From Sporosarcina sp. JAI121 (GTDB lineage Bacteria > Bacillota > Bacilli > Bacillales_A > Planococcaceae), in contig NZ_JACCCL010000003.1 of the NCBI RefSeq assembly GCF_013408665.1, positions 1 through 64,000 of the forward strand: DNA of 64,000 bases. Reading direction: 5' to 3'. Made by a program: the position numbers and the translations under genes. Position 1 is the first letter of the stretch, and each line of letters opens with the position of its first letter. The notes beneath the pieces were generated by a model. That model ran no database searches, was not told the origin of the DNA, and saw only the letters and a program-made list of their open reading frames with translations. This document shows positions 32,274 through 42,822 of the stretch, piece after piece.

Positions 32274-33053
32274 ATGTATAAAACTGTCGAATTGAAAAAA
32301 GAGGGGCGTCTTGCGCGTCTAACGTTGAATAGACCAGCGTCGATGAACGCGATGGATAGTGTCATGATGAAGGAAATTGCGGATGTTTTTGAATCATTGA
32401 AAAGTGATATGACAGTCCAGGTTCTGGTGATCCAAGGGGCTGGCCGTGCATTTTCTGCGGGCGGGGATATTAAAGCGATGCTAGATCCTGACAGTCCAAT
32501 GGATATTGGGAAAGTGATGAAAGATGTGTCACGTCTTGCGATGGCACTCTATTCTTTGCCGCAAGTTACGATTGCGGTCGTCCATGGAGCTGCGGCGGGA
32601 CTTGGGTTTAGTCTTGTACTTGGCTGTGACCATATCATTGTGGAAGAAGAGACTAAACTGGCGATGAATTTTATCGGTATCGGTCTTATTCCGGATGGAG
32701 CTGGTCACTTCTTCTTAAAAGAACGCGTTGGTGTTCCTCAAGCGAAAAGTCTCATTTGGTCAGGTAAAGTGATGAATGGTCAAGAAGCGCTTGAAAAAGG
32801 GTTGATTGACGAAGTGGTAGCAGAAGGAAAGAGTACTGAACGAGCTGAGCTGTTTGCGCATAAGCTGCTTGCCTCGCCGATTGCAGCAATGATTGCATCG
32901 AAGAATATTCTTCATGCACAAAAAACAAAGGAACTTGAAAGTGTGCTGGAAATGGAAAGCGAAGCACAAGTAGAGATGCGGAAAACAGCAGATCACTTGG
33001 AAGGAATCCAGGCATTTGTTGGGAAGCGTAAACCTGAGTTTACGGGGAAATGA
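32274..33053 (+). CDS. yhaR: Enoyl-CoA hydratase/isomerase family protein YhaR
   Basis: 259 aa. Crotonase fold. The oxyanion-hole sequences are present (FSAGGDIKAML and HGAAAGLGFSLVLGCDHII). The glutamates that hydrate in classical enoyl-CoA hydratase are not clear (GIGLIPDGAGHFFL has aspartate), so hydratase, isomerase or another crotonase reaction is possible. AGAAGGGGTG lies seven bases before ATG, inside a hairpin. It ends 130 bases before a run of hairpin repeats. Confidence 0.88.
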   Translation: MYKTVELKKEGRLARLTLNRPASMNAMDSVMMKEIADVFESLKSDMTVQVLVIQGAGRAFSAGGDIKAMLDPDSPMDIGKVMKDVSRLAMALYSLPQVTIAVVHGAAAGLGFSLVLGCDHIIVEEETKLAMNFIGIGLIPDGAGHFFLKERVGVPQAKSLIWSGKVMNGQEALEKGLIDEVVAEGKSTERAELFAHKLLASPIAAMIASKNILHAQKTKELESVLEMESEAQVEMRKTADHLEGIQAFVGKRKPEFTGK

Positions 33054-33199
33054 TTTGTCAGTAATATAGATGCTGGTTCTATATAAGTTGAAATAATGAA
33101 GTCCTAAATCCGCATCGATGCTAGTATTTCTCAGATATATATGAGGTATTGTTAATGTTCACGTCCACTAATAAAGGGTGGGATATGGAGCTTCCGTAA

Positions 33200-33296
33200 T
33201 ACACGCTGTGGCGCTCGGGGATGCCTCCCGCCATAAGCCGGACAACTTCGTCGTCAGTCTTATGGCTTCGGCTACCCCTGTGAGGCGTCTTCGCTG
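33200..33296 (+). repeat. Type A hairpin repeat, GCCATAAG variant
   Basis: Central stem GCCATAAG / CTTATGGC, outer stem GGGGATGCC / GGCTACCCC. Loop GACAACTTCGTCGTC. Confidence 0.85.
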
Positions 33297-33373
33297 ATTT
33301 CTCTTTAGTAGATTGGAGCTACTGAGAAAGTTCACGTCTACTATTATAGAGTGAAATAAGGGGCTCCCGTAAT

Positions 33374-33470
33374 ACACGCTGCGGCGCTCGGGGATGCCTC
33401 TCGCCATAAGCCGGACAACTTCGTAGTCAGTCTTATGGCTTCGGCTACCCCTGTGAGGCGCCTTCGCTGG
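33374..33470 (+). repeat. Type A hairpin repeat, GCCATAAG variant
   Basis: Near-identical to the copy 174 bases upstream, including about 60 bases of the preceding flank (GTTCACGTCTACTA...), so the unit was duplicated in tandem. Confidence 0.85.
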
Positions 33471-33579
33471 TTATTGCTGAAAAGCATCCACATATAAGGC
33501 ATGCATGTATTATGGACAATGCTAAGTCCAGCCTATAAGAGTGAACTTTTTCAGTGTCTTTCATATTCTTAGGGAAAAC

Positions 33580-33680
33580 CAGCGAAGGCGCCTTTCATGT
33601 GGTAGCCGAAGCGATAAGACTGGCGGTGGTTTTCCGCTTGGCTTATCGCGGGAGGCATCCACAAAGCGCCGAAGCGTGTA
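33580..33680 (-). repeat. Type A hairpin repeat, reverse orientation
   Basis: AGCGAAGGCGCC...GCGCCGAAGCG with central stem GCGATAAG / CTTATCGC. Inverted relative to its two neighbours and closer in sequence to the copy at 3852-3951. Confidence 0.85.
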
Positions 33681-33783
33681 TGATGGAAAATCCATATTCC
33701 ATATCTATACTAATGGACAATCCCAAAGGCCTTATTACACCCAGGAAGATCCATCGAGTTCAGTCTTAACCTGCTAGCATAAA

Positions 33784-33843
33784 TAAAAAAGTACCAAGCA
33801 TGTATCCGTTGCATACCCGGGTACGTGCTTGATACTTTTTATT
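33784..33843 (-). terminator. Terminator of mgsA
   Basis: On the minus strand AAAAAGTATCAAGCACGTA...TACATGCTTGGTACTTTTTT, a long imperfect stem ending in T tracts on both strands. Confidence 0.85.
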
Positions 33844-33854
33844 TTGATGAAGTC

Positions 33855-34259
33855 TTATTTATATTTATCGATCATTTCACGCCAGGAAAAATAACCTTCT
33901 TCAACAGCACGGATTAATAGCTCGGCTGTTGCAATATTCGTAGCAAGCGGAACGCCATATACGTCGCAAAGGCGCAGTAATGCACTCACATCAGGTTCAT
34001 GTGGCTGTGCCGTCAATGGATCACGGAAGAAAATGATTAAATCCAGATCACCCATTGCAATCATGGCACCAATCTGCTGATCGCCTCCTAAAGGTCCGGA
34101 CATCAGTCGATTCACGGAAAGTCCTGTTGCTTCCATAATTCTTTTGCCGGTGGTACCAGTTGCGTATAGTTTATTTTTTGAGAAAATATGTTCATAAGCA
34201 ATGGTGAAATTCACCAACTCATTTTTCTTTTCATCGTGCGCAATTAACGCTATTTTCAC
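33855..34259 (-). CDS. mgsA: Methylglyoxal synthase
   Basis: 134 aa. Converts dihydroxyacetone phosphate to methylglyoxal and phosphate, a bypass of lower glycolysis. Family motifs [31 protein letters not shown] (with the catalytic aspartate in the [12 protein letters not shown] stretch) and [22 protein letters not shown] are present. Starts 75 bases after the small yhzD-like gene on the same strand. A terminator follows. Confidence 0.96.
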   Translation of the reverse strand: MKIALIAHDEKKNELVNFTIAYEHIFSKNKLYATGTTGKRIMEATGLSVNRLMSGPLGGDQQIGAMIAMGDLDLIIFFRDPLTAQPHEPDVSALLRLCDVYGVPLATNIATAELLIRAVEEGYFSWREMIDKYK

Positions 34260-34333
34260 TTCTCAACACCTCGTTTATAGGTAGGATGATAGCGTTCCAT
34301 CCCGATTTATAAATCACTTCGATGTACTCCAGT

Positions 34334-34519
34334 TCAAGAATGGAATAATAATAACTTCCCGGCAGGAGATGCAAGGCGGTGTGTTTTTCCGAGAAGGCTT
34401 TTCTCCTCGAGCATCACTTGTCCTTTTTCTTTTGCTGCATCGTCCGTTTCAGCAGTAAATGTTTCTTCTGTAATTATTTCCCCCGTTGGTTCGAAAGCTG
34501 TCAGTTTATATGTTCTCAC
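34334..34519 (-). CDS. YhzD-like small protein
   Basis: 61 aa, matching the size and outline of the YhzD family (start RTYKLTAFEPTGE, end HRLASPAGKLLLFH). Function unknown. GGAAGGGTGA lies five bases before GTG 34519; two upstream in-frame GTG codons overlap or precede that site. In B. subtilis yhzD also lies beside yhaR/yhaQ. Confidence 0.75.
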   Translation of the reverse strand: MRTYKLTAFEPTGEIITEETFTAETDDAAKEKGQVMLEEKSLLGKTHRLASPAGKLLLFHS

Positions 34520-34640
34520 ATAATTCACCCTTCCCACTCTATTTCATTCATTATACTACGAAGGACGCGGAAAAGAAATTTGTAAATAATCACATTATTT
34601 GGGAAGGCTGACACCACTTTTTTTATAGAAGAAATTAAGT

Positions 34641-34666
34641 TGAAACTTCAGTGCGATAGAAACGTA
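34641..34666 (+). promoter_or_regulatory. ECF sigma-W-type promoter of yhaQP
   Basis: TGAAAC (34641-34646) and CGTA (34663-34666), spacer exactly 16. Predicted start near 34674, 26 bases before yhaQ. Confidence 0.8.
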
Positions 34667-34699
34667 TAGTTACTATGGAGAAAAGGAAGGGGTAATACA

Positions 34700-35599
34700 A
34701 TGTCATTGCTACTTGAAAATGTAACGAAGCGGTTCGGGGATTATACTGCGGTGGATGATTTGACACTGTCTGTTGAAAAAGGCACGATGTACGGATTTCT
34801 AGGGGCAAACGGGGCGGGAAAGACTACTACGTTCCGCATGATACTCGGCCTATTGAACGCAAATGAGGGGAAAATTACTTGGAACGGAAAAGCGATTTCT
34901 TATGCGACGAGTCCCGAAATCGGTTATTTACCCGAAGAACGCGGACTTTATCCGAAAATGAAAGTAGAGGAGCAACTCATTTTCCTTGCGCAATTGCGCG
35001 GTATGAAAAAGTCGGACGCAAGGATGGCAATGAATAAATGGCTGAATCGAATGGAAATCACTCATTATGCCAATAAAAAAGTTGAAGAACTATCCAAAGG
35101 GAATCAGCAGAAGATCCAAGTAGTTGCTTCCCTTATGCATAATCCTCAACTCTTGATTCTTGACGAGCCGTTTTCGGGTTTGGATCCGGTTAACGTCGAA
35201 ATGTTGAAAGAGGCAATCCTTCAATTTCGCAACGATGGGGCAACAATTGTATTCTCAAGCCATCGTATGGACCATGTCGAGGAGTTATGTGAGCAACTAA
35301 GCATCATCGACAAAGGGAAACAAGTTGTCAGCGGTACACTCCGCGATGTGAAACGGTCATTCGGTAAGCAGAATGTACGCATAAATTCAGACAATGATTT
35401 AGCGCATCTGGAAGCTATTGCAGGTGTTACATCCGTACAGAAATCGATTGAGGGTGCGCTTTACCAAGTCGAGTCCGAACAAGTTGCGAATGATTTGCTG
35501 ACAGCGGCGTTGAAATCAGGTCCGATTCGTCATTTTGGAATTGAAGAACCTTCGCTACAAGAGATTTTCATCGAAAAGGTGGGGAAGCAACATGCGTGA
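34700..35599 (+). CDS. yhaQ: ABC transporter ATPase YhaQ (NatA type)
   Basis: 299 aa. Walker A GANGAGKTT, signature LSKGNQQK, Walker B LLILDEPFSGLDP, and a C-terminal extension of about 80 aa as in NatA-type ATPases. It powers export with YhaP. GGAAGGGG precedes ATG. A perfect sigma-W-type promoter lies upstream, so the pair is probably induced by envelope stress. The substrate is unknown; relatives export sodium or small lipophilic compounds. Confidence 0.93.
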   Translation: MSLLLENVTKRFGDYTAVDDLTLSVEKGTMYGFLGANGAGKTTTFRMILGLLNANEGKITWNGKAISYATSPEIGYLPEERGLYPKMKVEEQLIFLAQLRGMKKSDARMAMNKWLNRMEITHYANKKVEELSKGNQQKIQVVASLMHNPQLLILDEPFSGLDPVNVEMLKEAILQFRNDGATIVFSSHRMDHVEELCEQLSIIDKGKQVVSGTLRDVKRSFGKQNVRINSDNDLAHLEAIAGVTSVQKSIEGALYQVESEQVANDLLTAALKSGPIRHFGIEEPSLQEIFIEKVGKQHA

Positions 35600-36857
35600 A
35601 TTCATGATCATTTTTAAACAGGCATTTATGACAAAAGCGAAAACGAAATCTTTCATCATAACGACATCAATCATGATTGCGGCGGTCTTCCTATTTGCAA
35701 ACATGGAGAAAATCATTGATACAGTTAAAAGTGTGACGGGTGGAGATGGAGATACGTCGGAAGTAATGCAAGTGCTTGATGAAAGCGGTGTTCTGGCTGA
35801 ACGGTTAAAAGTGCAACTCGAGTCAAGTGAATCAGACATTCAGATGGAACTATCCGGAAAATCGGAAAAGACACTTACGGATCAGGTGAAAGAGGGGGAA
35901 ATCGATTCCTTCCTTACGCTTGCACTTGACGATACAAATACGATTCAAGCAAACTATACATCGATGAGTGCCATGGAAAGTGCTCTTCCGATGATGCTGC
36001 AAGATGCACTCCAGTCGATTCAAACGGAAATGAAAGCGGAAGAATTATCATTGACCGGCGAACAAGTGCAGACACTATTTGCACCCATTCAATTCGAGCT
36101 GCAATCGGTATCTGCATCGGCAAAAACGGAAGAAGAGCTGAGCCAAGCGCGCGGACTTGTTTATGTGCTCATGTTTCTGATCTATTTTGCAGTCATCATT
36201 TATTCAAGCATGATTGCAACAGAAGTAGCGGCAGAAAAATCATCCCGTGTGATGGAAATTCTTATTTCAAGCGTGTCTCCTGTTAAACATATGTTCGCGA
36301 AAGTATTTGGTATTGGTTCGCTTGGGCTGTTGCAAATGGCATTGCTCGGTCTGGCGGGTTATATAGCATTGAAGACGACAACATCAGAAATGGCGGACGG
36401 CTTCTTTTCGGTTTTCGGCTTCTCAACTATGAATATGGGGACGCTTGTCTATGCACTCGTCTTCTTCCTGTTGGGGTACTTTCTCTTCGCGACGCTGGCG
36501 GCACTTCTAGGTTCACTCGTTAGCAGGACGGAAGATGTACAACAGATCATCATGCCGATGACATTGCTGATTGTAGCAGGATTCATGATTGCTGCAACGG
36601 GGCTTGGCAATCCGGAGATGGCGTATCTCAAGTATGCTTCATTCTTCCCGTTCTTTGCCCCGCTCGTCATGTTCCTGCGCGTCGGAATGCTCGACCTGCC
36701 AGTATGGGAACCATTATTGTCGATTGCAATCATGCTTGTGACGATTTTCCTTCTTGGTTGGTTCGGAGCTCGTGTTTACCGCGGCGGCGTTCTTATGTAC
36801 GGACCGTCCCGTTCGTTGAAAGATATAAAAAAAGCAATCCAGCTCGGAAAAGAATAA
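35592..36857 (+). CDS. yhaP: ABC transporter permease YhaP (NatB type)
   Basis: 421 aa. One N-terminal membrane segment, an extracytoplasmic domain (about residues 45-200), then five or six membrane segments, the ABC-2 permease layout of NatB. EVAAEKSSRVMEILISSVSP is the typical cytoplasmic coupling motif. It overlaps yhaQ by eight bases; GGGGAAG lies five bases before ATG 35592, so translation is coupled. Confidence 0.93.
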   Translation: MREFMIIFKQAFMTKAKTKSFIITTSIMIAAVFLFANMEKIIDTVKSVTGGDGDTSEVMQVLDESGVLAERLKVQLESSESDIQMELSGKSEKTLTDQVKEGEIDSFLTLALDDTNTIQANYTSMSAMESALPMMLQDALQSIQTEMKAEELSLTGEQVQTLFAPIQFELQSVSASAKTEEELSQARGLVYVLMFLIYFAVIIYSSMIATEVAAEKSSRVMEILISSVSPVKHMFAKVFGIGSLGLLQMALLGLAGYIALKTTTSEMADGFFSVFGFSTMNMGTLVYALVFFLLGYFLFATLAALLGSLVSRTEDVQQIIMPMTLLIVAGFMIAATGLGNPEMAYLKYASFFPFFAPLVMFLRVGMLDLPVWEPLLSIAIMLVTIFLLGWFGARVYRGGVLMYGPSRSLKDIKKAIQLGKE

Positions 36858-36865
36858 GCGAGATG

Positions 36866-36903
36866 TGAAAAGACTCTGTATTTATTCGCAGAGTCTTTTC
36901 ATT
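36866..36903 (+). terminator. Terminator after yhaP
   Basis: AAAAGACTCTG-TATTTATTC-GCAGAGTCTTTT. Confidence 0.9.
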
Positions 36904-36951
36904 TATGGTAAAATAAGAACAAGTATTCGTTGTGTGAAGGAGGGGGATCGC

Positions 36952-38172
36952 TTGTCATCAATCCGATTTATCCACACGGCTGATTTGCATCTTGACAGCC
37001 CTTTTAAAGGCATGACAGGGTTGCCGGTTGATCGTCTGAACAATTTACGCGATAGCACGTTTACCGCGTTCAATAAATTGATTGAGCATGCAGTCAAAAC
37101 AAAACCTGATTTCGTCTTGATTGCGGGTGATATTTATGATGGTGAAGACCGGAGTTTGCGTGCGCAGATGAAGTTCCGGGAAGGGATGCGGAAATTGGAT
37201 GCGGCAAGCATTCCTGCGGTCATTTCGTATGGGAACCATGACCATCTAGATGGAAGGTGGACCCGATTCGACCTGCCGCCGAATGTACATGTTTTCAACG
37301 AGAATGTTGAAGCGGCGAAGCTCAGCGTAAACGGGCAGGAAGTAGTCATTTATGGGTTCAGCTATAAGGAAAGGCATATCCGCGACAAAGTGATTGACTG
37401 GTATCCTGTTGCTGAACATCATGATGCGTTCCATATCGGCATGCTGCATGGCAGTTTGGCCGGAGATGAAACACATGCAGTTTATGCGCCGTTCACAAAA
37501 AGTGAGCTGCTAGCCAAGCAGTACGATTATTGGGCGCTGGGGCATATTCACTTTAGGCAACAGTTGCATGAAGAGCCTCCCATCGTCTATCCGGGCAATT
37601 TGCAAGGGCGTCATCGCAATGAGCGCGGCGCGAAAGGGTTTTATGAAGTCGAATTGTCGAAAACGAGTGCGTCACTTCATTTCGTGGCGACATCGGCGAT
37701 TGTTTTTGATCGGCTAGAAGTGTCTTGTTCGGGTATCCGCCATGCGAATGAATGGCTGACGGCATGTTCGGAAGCGCTAGAATCATTTAGTACTAGAAAC
37801 GGCGCTGGGATTGTGGAATTGACGATGGTTGATGTTGATAATGGAACAGCGGACCTGTTCTCTCAATCACCGGAGGAAGAATGGCTTGAAGTGCTTCGTG
37901 ATTATATCGGGGAAAACGAACCATATGTCTGGATTCAGAAGATTGCATTTGCCGGCCAGTTGAATCTTTCGATAGCACCAGGGGCGCTTGTACAGTCTGT
38001 AGCCGACATGATTGACGGATGGACGATTGATGATTGGAAAGACGTTTTGAAAGATGTCTATCAGCATGCAAGGGGCGTCAAATACCTCGACGTTTTGTCG
38101 GAAGAGGAAATCGCTGACGTCAAAGCCGGGGCGACTGCGTTACTAACGGCAGAAATTACGGGACTGGAATGA
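36952..38172 (+). CDS. yhaO: DNA repair exonuclease YhaO (SbcD/Mre11-like)
   Basis: 406 aa. Metallophosphoesterase of the Mre11/SbcD type. The metal-binding motifs appear in order: HTADLHLDSP (residues about 7-16), AGDIYDGED, YGNHDHLDG, GMLHGSL and ALGHIHFRQ. It should act with the ATPase YhaN on DNA ends or hairpins. GAAGGAGGGGG lies just before TTG 36952. Ten bases separate it from yhaN. Confidence 0.92.
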   Translation: MSSIRFIHTADLHLDSPFKGMTGLPVDRLNNLRDSTFTAFNKLIEHAVKTKPDFVLIAGDIYDGEDRSLRAQMKFREGMRKLDAASIPAVISYGNHDHLDGRWTRFDLPPNVHVFNENVEAAKLSVNGQEVVIYGFSYKERHIRDKVIDWYPVAEHHDAFHIGMLHGSLAGDETHAVYAPFTKSELLAKQYDYWALGHIHFRQQLHEEPPIVYPGNLQGRHRNERGAKGFYEVELSKTSASLHFVATSAIVFDRLEVSCSGIRHANEWLTACSEALESFSTRNGAGIVELTMVDVDNGTADLFSQSPEEEWLEVLRDYIGENEPYVWIQKIAFAGQLNLSIAPGALVQSVADMIDGWTIDDWKDVLKDVYQHARGVKYLDVLSEEEIADVKAGATALLTAEITGLE

Positions 38173-38181
38173 GGCATTGCT

Positions 38182-41082
38182 ATGAAAATCGAGAAGCTGA
38201 TCATTTATGGATTTGGAAAACATGAAAATGTCACACTGGATTTCGGTCCTTCCATCACCGTTTTGTATGGATTGAATGAAGCCGGGAAAACGACTATCCA
38301 ACAGTTTATCCTTCAGGTCCTTTTTGGATTCCCCCAGAAAAACAGCGTGTTATCGCGGTACGAGCCGAAATCTGGCGGCAAGTACGGCGGTCAACTGCAT
38401 TTATCGGATGATACATACGGGACATGCATCGTTGAAAGGATTCGGGGGAAGTCCGCGGGAGATGTCACCGTTTATTTCGAGGATGGAAGGAAAGGCGGCG
38501 AAGAGGAGTTGAACGCTCTGCTTCGTCAGTATGACAGGGCATCATTTGAATCCATCTTTTCATTCTCGCTTTTACAGTTGCAAGGATTCGAGAAAATGGA
38601 TGAAAACGAATTGAGCCGGACGCTTCTTGCTTCAGGAACGACAGGCGTCGAATCCCTGTTACAGCTTGGAAACAGGCTGGAAAAAGAATTGGGGGATTTA
38701 TTCAAAAAGTCAGGAAGAAATCCACGGATGAACCTTAAGATTGCCGAACTCAGGGAATTGGAAAAGGAATTGAAGGATGAACAAGAAAAGATAGCGGAAT
38801 ATACGCCTTTACTTGAACGGATTCAGAAAATCGATGAACGGATTTCAGTAGTAAGAGAACGGAAAAAAGAATTGGCGTTAGAGTCGCAGAAGCTCACCGT
38901 TGTGCGGCAGATTCTCCCTCTTCACAACAAACGGCAAGCACTTCAATTCCGGTTGTCGCAAGTAAGAAAGAGTACCTTTCCGGCAGATGGGATACGTCGC
39001 TACGAAGTGCTTGCGGGGAAATTGACAGAAGTTGAATCGGCTAAAAAAAGAATGGAAGAAGAAGTATCTGAGTTGGCTGCGCGTTTGCCACGGCAACATG
39101 AGCCTGAAAGGGTTGCGGAACTTGAAATCCTTCTGGCGAAAGAATCGGAGTGGCATAAATGGCAAACAGCCGTTACTACAGCGGAAAATGAAATCCGACA
39201 GTTAACAAGTTTGAAAGGCCGGCTTCTCGACAGGCTCGGTATGAAAGAAGTGGAAGCGGAGACGGTTCTTTTTAAGGCGGATGTATCAATCCAAAAGGAA
39301 GAACAGATGCATCTAATCATTGATAGTCTAACTGAAAACGATCAGCAAATAGGATTTATGAATCGTCAGCTTGTTCAACTGGAAAATGAATTGTCTGCTA
39401 CAGAATCGGCACTCGTCGGAATCGGGCGTTCCGCCCCTTCCGCGGAAGAATTCGAAGATGCGAGGCAGTGGCCGAGAATACGCCAGCAACTTGCCGAGGC
39501 AAAAGCGTATGTTTCATTTGAAGGACGGGCGACGGAACAGAGCTCTTTGATGACACCTGCGATGCTATTGGTACTGGCACTCGCATTCATCGTTTTCGGT
39601 TTCATGCAACAAGAATGGTTCGTTGTAGTGGCGGGGGGAATCGTCGGTGCTTTAGGGATTTTCTTTTATTCGAAAAAAGAGGTCCGTTCGAGGGATACTT
39701 CGAAGCTTAAGGAAATGGAAAAGATCATCGCCGCATATGATGGGAACGAGCGGCAGATGGAAGAACTTACAGAAAGAATTGGGCTGTTTACGAGAAAGAA
39801 AGAAGAGTTGCAAGAAGAGTTTATGGTACTTGAAAGGAACTATCAAACGCTGACATCGGAAATTGAAAGCACCCATAGCGATAGACGTCAGCTAGAATCC
39901 CGACTGGCAGCCTTTCTGCGGCTATATGGTTTCGAAGAAATACCATCGACGGGTATTATTCCGGAACTATTCCGTATGATCCGGGAAGTACAAGAAGTCG
40001 CGAGGGATTTGAAGGAAGCTATTTCACTCAGACAAACGCTGATGGAGAATATCTCTGGACGGGCTTTACAAGCGGAAAAAGTGTTGCAGAAGTCCGTGTC
40101 GCATGAAGCGGTGTATGAGATGCTGCGAAGGGAATACATTCGCTTGAAAGAACAGGCGGAAACGAGTAAGTCGGTGACTTCAGGTTTAGAGCGTAATGAA
40201 ACGGCGCTGAAAGAAATATCTGAACTCGTATATACATTGCAGGAAAAAGTGCAGACATTGCTTGCAGAAGCGGGAGTGGAAACGGAGGAGGCCTTTTATA
40301 GTGCGTATGATACCTTCCAGGAAGCGATTCTTCTAGAGGGGCAACTGGAGGATATCAATGCCCAATTAGCCGTCCACGGTCCTATTGAATCGCCTGACGG
40401 TGTCACGGAAGATGAATTGCTGAAAAAAGCGGCCGAAAACAGCGTAGCACTTTCGTCAATAGATGAAGAACTAAATGCGCTCATCGACGAGAAATCCCTC
40501 GTCACCGCTAAAATGGAGCAACTTCTAACCGATGAAAATTACGGACGTAAACTGCAACTCTTCGAAATCAAAAAAGCGGAACTTGCAGATTTGGCGAGGA
40601 AGTGGTCTGAGCGCAAGGCGATTACTGAAGCGATCGAACGGACGATGTCGGAGCTGAAAGAGAAAAAATTGCCGGAAGTCCTTGAGGTGGCGGAAAAATT
40701 GTTCTGTGGGCTGACGGGCGGAAATTATGAATCGCTTACCGTGACGGAAACGGGCCATTTTGAAGTGCTGTCAAAGGAAGGGATGCGTTATCCGATTGTC
40801 GAGCTGAGCCAAGCGACAAAAGAGCAGGCATACATATCACTTCGACTGGCACTGGCTGAATCCATAGTTAGTACGGCTCCATTCCCCGTGATGATGGACG
40901 ATCCATTTGTCCACTTTGACGGAGAGCGACTTTCGCGTATGATTGAACTATTGGACAATCTACAAAACAAGCATCAATTCATTTATTTCACATGCCACGA
41001 AGCGATGAAAGATAAATGGCGGGAGGCAACAATACTACATGTTTCCGATATTGGAAGCGGACAGGGAGCGATGGTCTTATGA
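38182..41082 (+). CDS. yhaN: SbcC/Rad50-like ATPase YhaN
   Basis: 966 aa. N-terminal ATPase half with Walker [10 protein letters not shown] (about residues 33-41), long coiled coils (about 180-450 and 515-800), an unusual central hydrophobic stretch (about residues 455-495: [15 protein letters not shown]...[17 protein letters not shown]) and a C-terminal half with [20 protein letters not shown] and [10 protein letters not shown]. The two membrane segments in place of the zinc hook suggest membrane attachment. Pairs with YhaO. Confidence 0.92.
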   Translation: MKIEKLIIYGFGKHENVTLDFGPSITVLYGLNEAGKTTIQQFILQVLFGFPQKNSVLSRYEPKSGGKYGGQLHLSDDTYGTCIVERIRGKSAGDVTVYFEDGRKGGEEELNALLRQYDRASFESIFSFSLLQLQGFEKMDENELSRTLLASGTTGVESLLQLGNRLEKELGDLFKKSGRNPRMNLKIAELRELEKELKDEQEKIAEYTPLLERIQKIDERISVVRERKKELALESQKLTVVRQILPLHNKRQALQFRLSQVRKSTFPADGIRRYEVLAGKLTEVESAKKRMEEEVSELAARLPRQHEPERVAELEILLAKESEWHKWQTAVTTAENEIRQLTSLKGRLLDRLGMKEVEAETVLFKADVSIQKEEQMHLIIDSLTENDQQIGFMNRQLVQLENELSATESALVGIGRSAPSAEEFEDARQWPRIRQQLAEAKAYVSFEGRATEQSSLMTPAMLLVLALAFIVFGFMQQEWFVVVAGGIVGALGIFFYSKKEVRSRDTSKLKEMEKIIAAYDGNERQMEELTERIGLFTRKKEELQEEFMVLERNYQTLTSEIESTHSDRRQLESRLAAFLRLYGFEEIPSTGIIPELFRMIREVQEVARDLKEAISLRQTLMENISGRALQAEKVLQKSVSHEAVYEMLRREYIRLKEQAETSKSVTSGLERNETALKEISELVYTLQEKVQTLLAEAGVETEEAFYSAYDTFQEAILLEGQLEDINAQLAVHGPIESPDGVTEDELLKKAAENSVALSSIDEELNALIDEKSLVTAKMEQLLTDENYGRKLQLFEIKKAELADLARKWSERKAITEAIERTMSELKEKKLPEVLEVAEKLFCGLTGGNYESLTVTETGHFEVLSKEGMRYPIVELSQATKEQAYISLRLALAESIVSTAPFPVMMDDPFVHFDGERLSRMIELLDNLQNKHQFIYFTCHEAMKDKWREATILHVSDIGSGQGAMVL

Positions 41083-42017
41083 GAAAAATTGCAGAATACA
41101 ATGCTGGAGAACCGCTGGACCTTTTCTTGCTAATCAAACAATCGACAAAAGGAGTTACGACACAAGGAAAACCGTTCATGACGTTAATATTACAAGATAA
41201 AAGCGGTGATATCGAAGCAAAACTTTGGGATACAACCGATGAGCATGCAAAGACCTATGCCGGCGCAACAATTGTCAAAGTAGGAGGGGAAGTCCACGAA
41301 TACCGCGGGAAAAACCAGCTGCGCATCAAAAGCATACGCCCCGTCAAAGAGGAGGAAGGCGTGTCGATTTCCGATTTAGTTCCTTCATCGGAAACGAGTA
41401 AAGAAGTGCTGTATGAAGAATTGATGCAATATTTCTTTGAAATGCAAAACCCCCATATCCAAAGGATTACTCGTCATCTATTGAAAAAGCATCAGACGGC
41501 ATTCATGACGTATCCAGCGGCGACTAGAAATCATCACGACTACGTATCTGGCCTTATCGATCATGTTGTTTCCATGCTGAAACTTGGTAAAGCGTTGGCC
41601 GATCTGTATCCTACGCTCAATAAGGATTTATTGTACGCGGGAATCATCTTGCATGACGTTGGGAAAGTAATCGAACTTTCAGGCCCGATTGCAACGCAAT
41701 ACACGGTCGAAGGGAATCTTTTAGGTCATATTACGATAATGGTCAATGAAATTTCAAAAGCGGCGGATGAACTTGATATTACCGGTGAAGAAGTGATGTT
41801 ACTTCAGCATATGGTATTATCCCATCACGGTAAAGAAGAATGGGGCAGCCCGAAACGGCCAATGCTGAAAGAAGCGGAAATGCTTCATTACATCGACAAC
41901 ATCGACGCGAAGATGAACATGTTGAACCGTGCACTCGGTAAGACGACTCCGGGTGAATTCACGGAAAGAATCTTCCCGCTCGACAACCGTTCATTTTATA
42001 AACCATCTATTGAATGA
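41079..42017 (+). CDS. yhaM: 3'-5' exoribonuclease YhaM
   Basis: 312 aa. OB-fold nucleic-acid-binding domain (residues about 15-95) followed by an HD domain with [19 protein letters not shown] and [12 protein letters not shown], matching B. subtilis YhaM (314 aa), which degrades RNA and single-stranded DNA from the 3' end. ATG 41079 overlaps the yhaN stop by four bases. Third gene of the yhaONM operon. No intrinsic terminator; a hairpin repeat starts 67 bases later. Confidence 0.94.
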   Translation: MRKIAEYNAGEPLDLFLLIKQSTKGVTTQGKPFMTLILQDKSGDIEAKLWDTTDEHAKTYAGATIVKVGGEVHEYRGKNQLRIKSIRPVKEEEGVSISDLVPSSETSKEVLYEELMQYFFEMQNPHIQRITRHLLKKHQTAFMTYPAATRNHHDYVSGLIDHVVSMLKLGKALADLYPTLNKDLLYAGIILHDVGKVIELSGPIATQYTVEGNLLGHITIMVNEISKAADELDITGEEVMLLQHMVLSHHGKEEWGSPKRPMLKEAEMLHYIDNIDAKMNMLNRALGKTTPGEFTERIFPLDNRSFYKPSIE

Positions 42018-42083
42018 TAAATCCTCAACGCTGCTACTGAAAAAAAGTCCGCCATTGTAAGGCCGAATAAGGATTGACCGTTA

Positions 42084-42179
42084 TACACGCTTCGGCGCTT
42101 GGGGATGCCTCCCGCCATAAGCCAGACAACTTCGTCGTCAGTCTTATGGCTTCGGCTACCCCAGTAAGGCGCCTTCGCT
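42084..42179 (+). repeat. Type A hairpin repeat, GCCATAAG variant
   Basis: Central stem GCCATAAG / CTTATGGC, outer stem GGGGATGCC / GGCTACCCC, loop GACAACTTCGTCGTC. Lies just past yhaM. Confidence 0.85.
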
Positions 42180-42213
42180 TATTTTATTTTACTATTCAAT
42201 AATTCAATCTAAA

Positions 42214-42282
42214 AGGTAGTAAATGCAGAAATACACATGAAAAAAGCTGTCACCTTTAAAGGAGGGCACTGAAAAAGTCCTC
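42214..42282 (+). repeat. Truncated copy of the prsA terminator, fused to an IS-like end
   Basis: AGTAAATGCAGAAATACACATGAAAAAAGCTGTCACC repeats 45067-45104 with one change but lacks the 3' arm. After TTTAAA it continues GGAGGGCACTGAAAAAGTCC, which resembles a terminal repeat of IS1182-type elements. Confidence 0.55.
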
Positions 42283-42296
42283 TTAGAAATATCATT

Positions 42297-42339
42297 GCGA
42301 GAATGGAAACGACTTATCGTTTTCCATTCTCGCTTTTTT
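42297..42339 (+). terminator. Terminator-like hairpin in a gene-free region
   Basis: GCGAGAATGGAAA...TTTCCATTCTCGC followed by six T. It is probably the remnant of a lost gene, since no ORF ends there. Confidence 0.6.
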
Positions 42340-42442
42340 ATCTTGGAAGCCATGGATTTCCGTTCCAGACAGGCACTTTCTTACCTCTAATCAAGTAATT
42401 TCTAAAAAAATGGTGGAGGGAATTTAGAATATCCCAAGGCAA

Positions 42443-42567
42443 TTGCTTTTCGTTCCAGCGCTCGCTTTCCGCGGGAATGGCTTGAGCCTCCTCGTCCGCT
42501 TCGCTCCCTGCGGGGTCTCAAGGCTCATGCTATTCCCGCAGGAGTCGAGCGCTTCCACTACAAGCAA
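42443..42567 (+). repeat. Type C repeat (GC-rich, structured)
   Basis: A GC-rich element with ends AGCGCTCG / CGAGCGCT, then CGGGAAT / ATTCCCG and TTGAGCC...GGGGTCTCAA. The layout (CTTTCCGCGGG, GAGCCTCCTCG, GCAGGAGTCG) is seen widely in Bacillaceae genomes. Different family from types A and B. Confidence 0.65.
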
Positions 42568-42822
42568 CAAGAGAGAGGAATCAAGAAAGAATAGGAATAC
42601 GAGGGCTCGCCGCTAGAGAAGTTAAGTATCACAAATAGACCTCACGATTGTCTGCTTTTTCGAAAGGTCTTCTACGCTATAGTTTAGATATCCTATTACG
42701 AACTGGTTTGGGCTGCTTCGTAATCAAAAAGGACTCTGTGTTGAATAAGGTGAAATGCGATTTTCGAGAACGTATTCACACAAGCAATGACTGCAACCTT
42801 ATGAGGTTTCCTCTGAGGTTGC
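42568..42822. other. Gene-free stretch
   Basis: No ORF with a ribosome site is seen. Several frames are open but carry no family signature. Confidence 0.4.
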
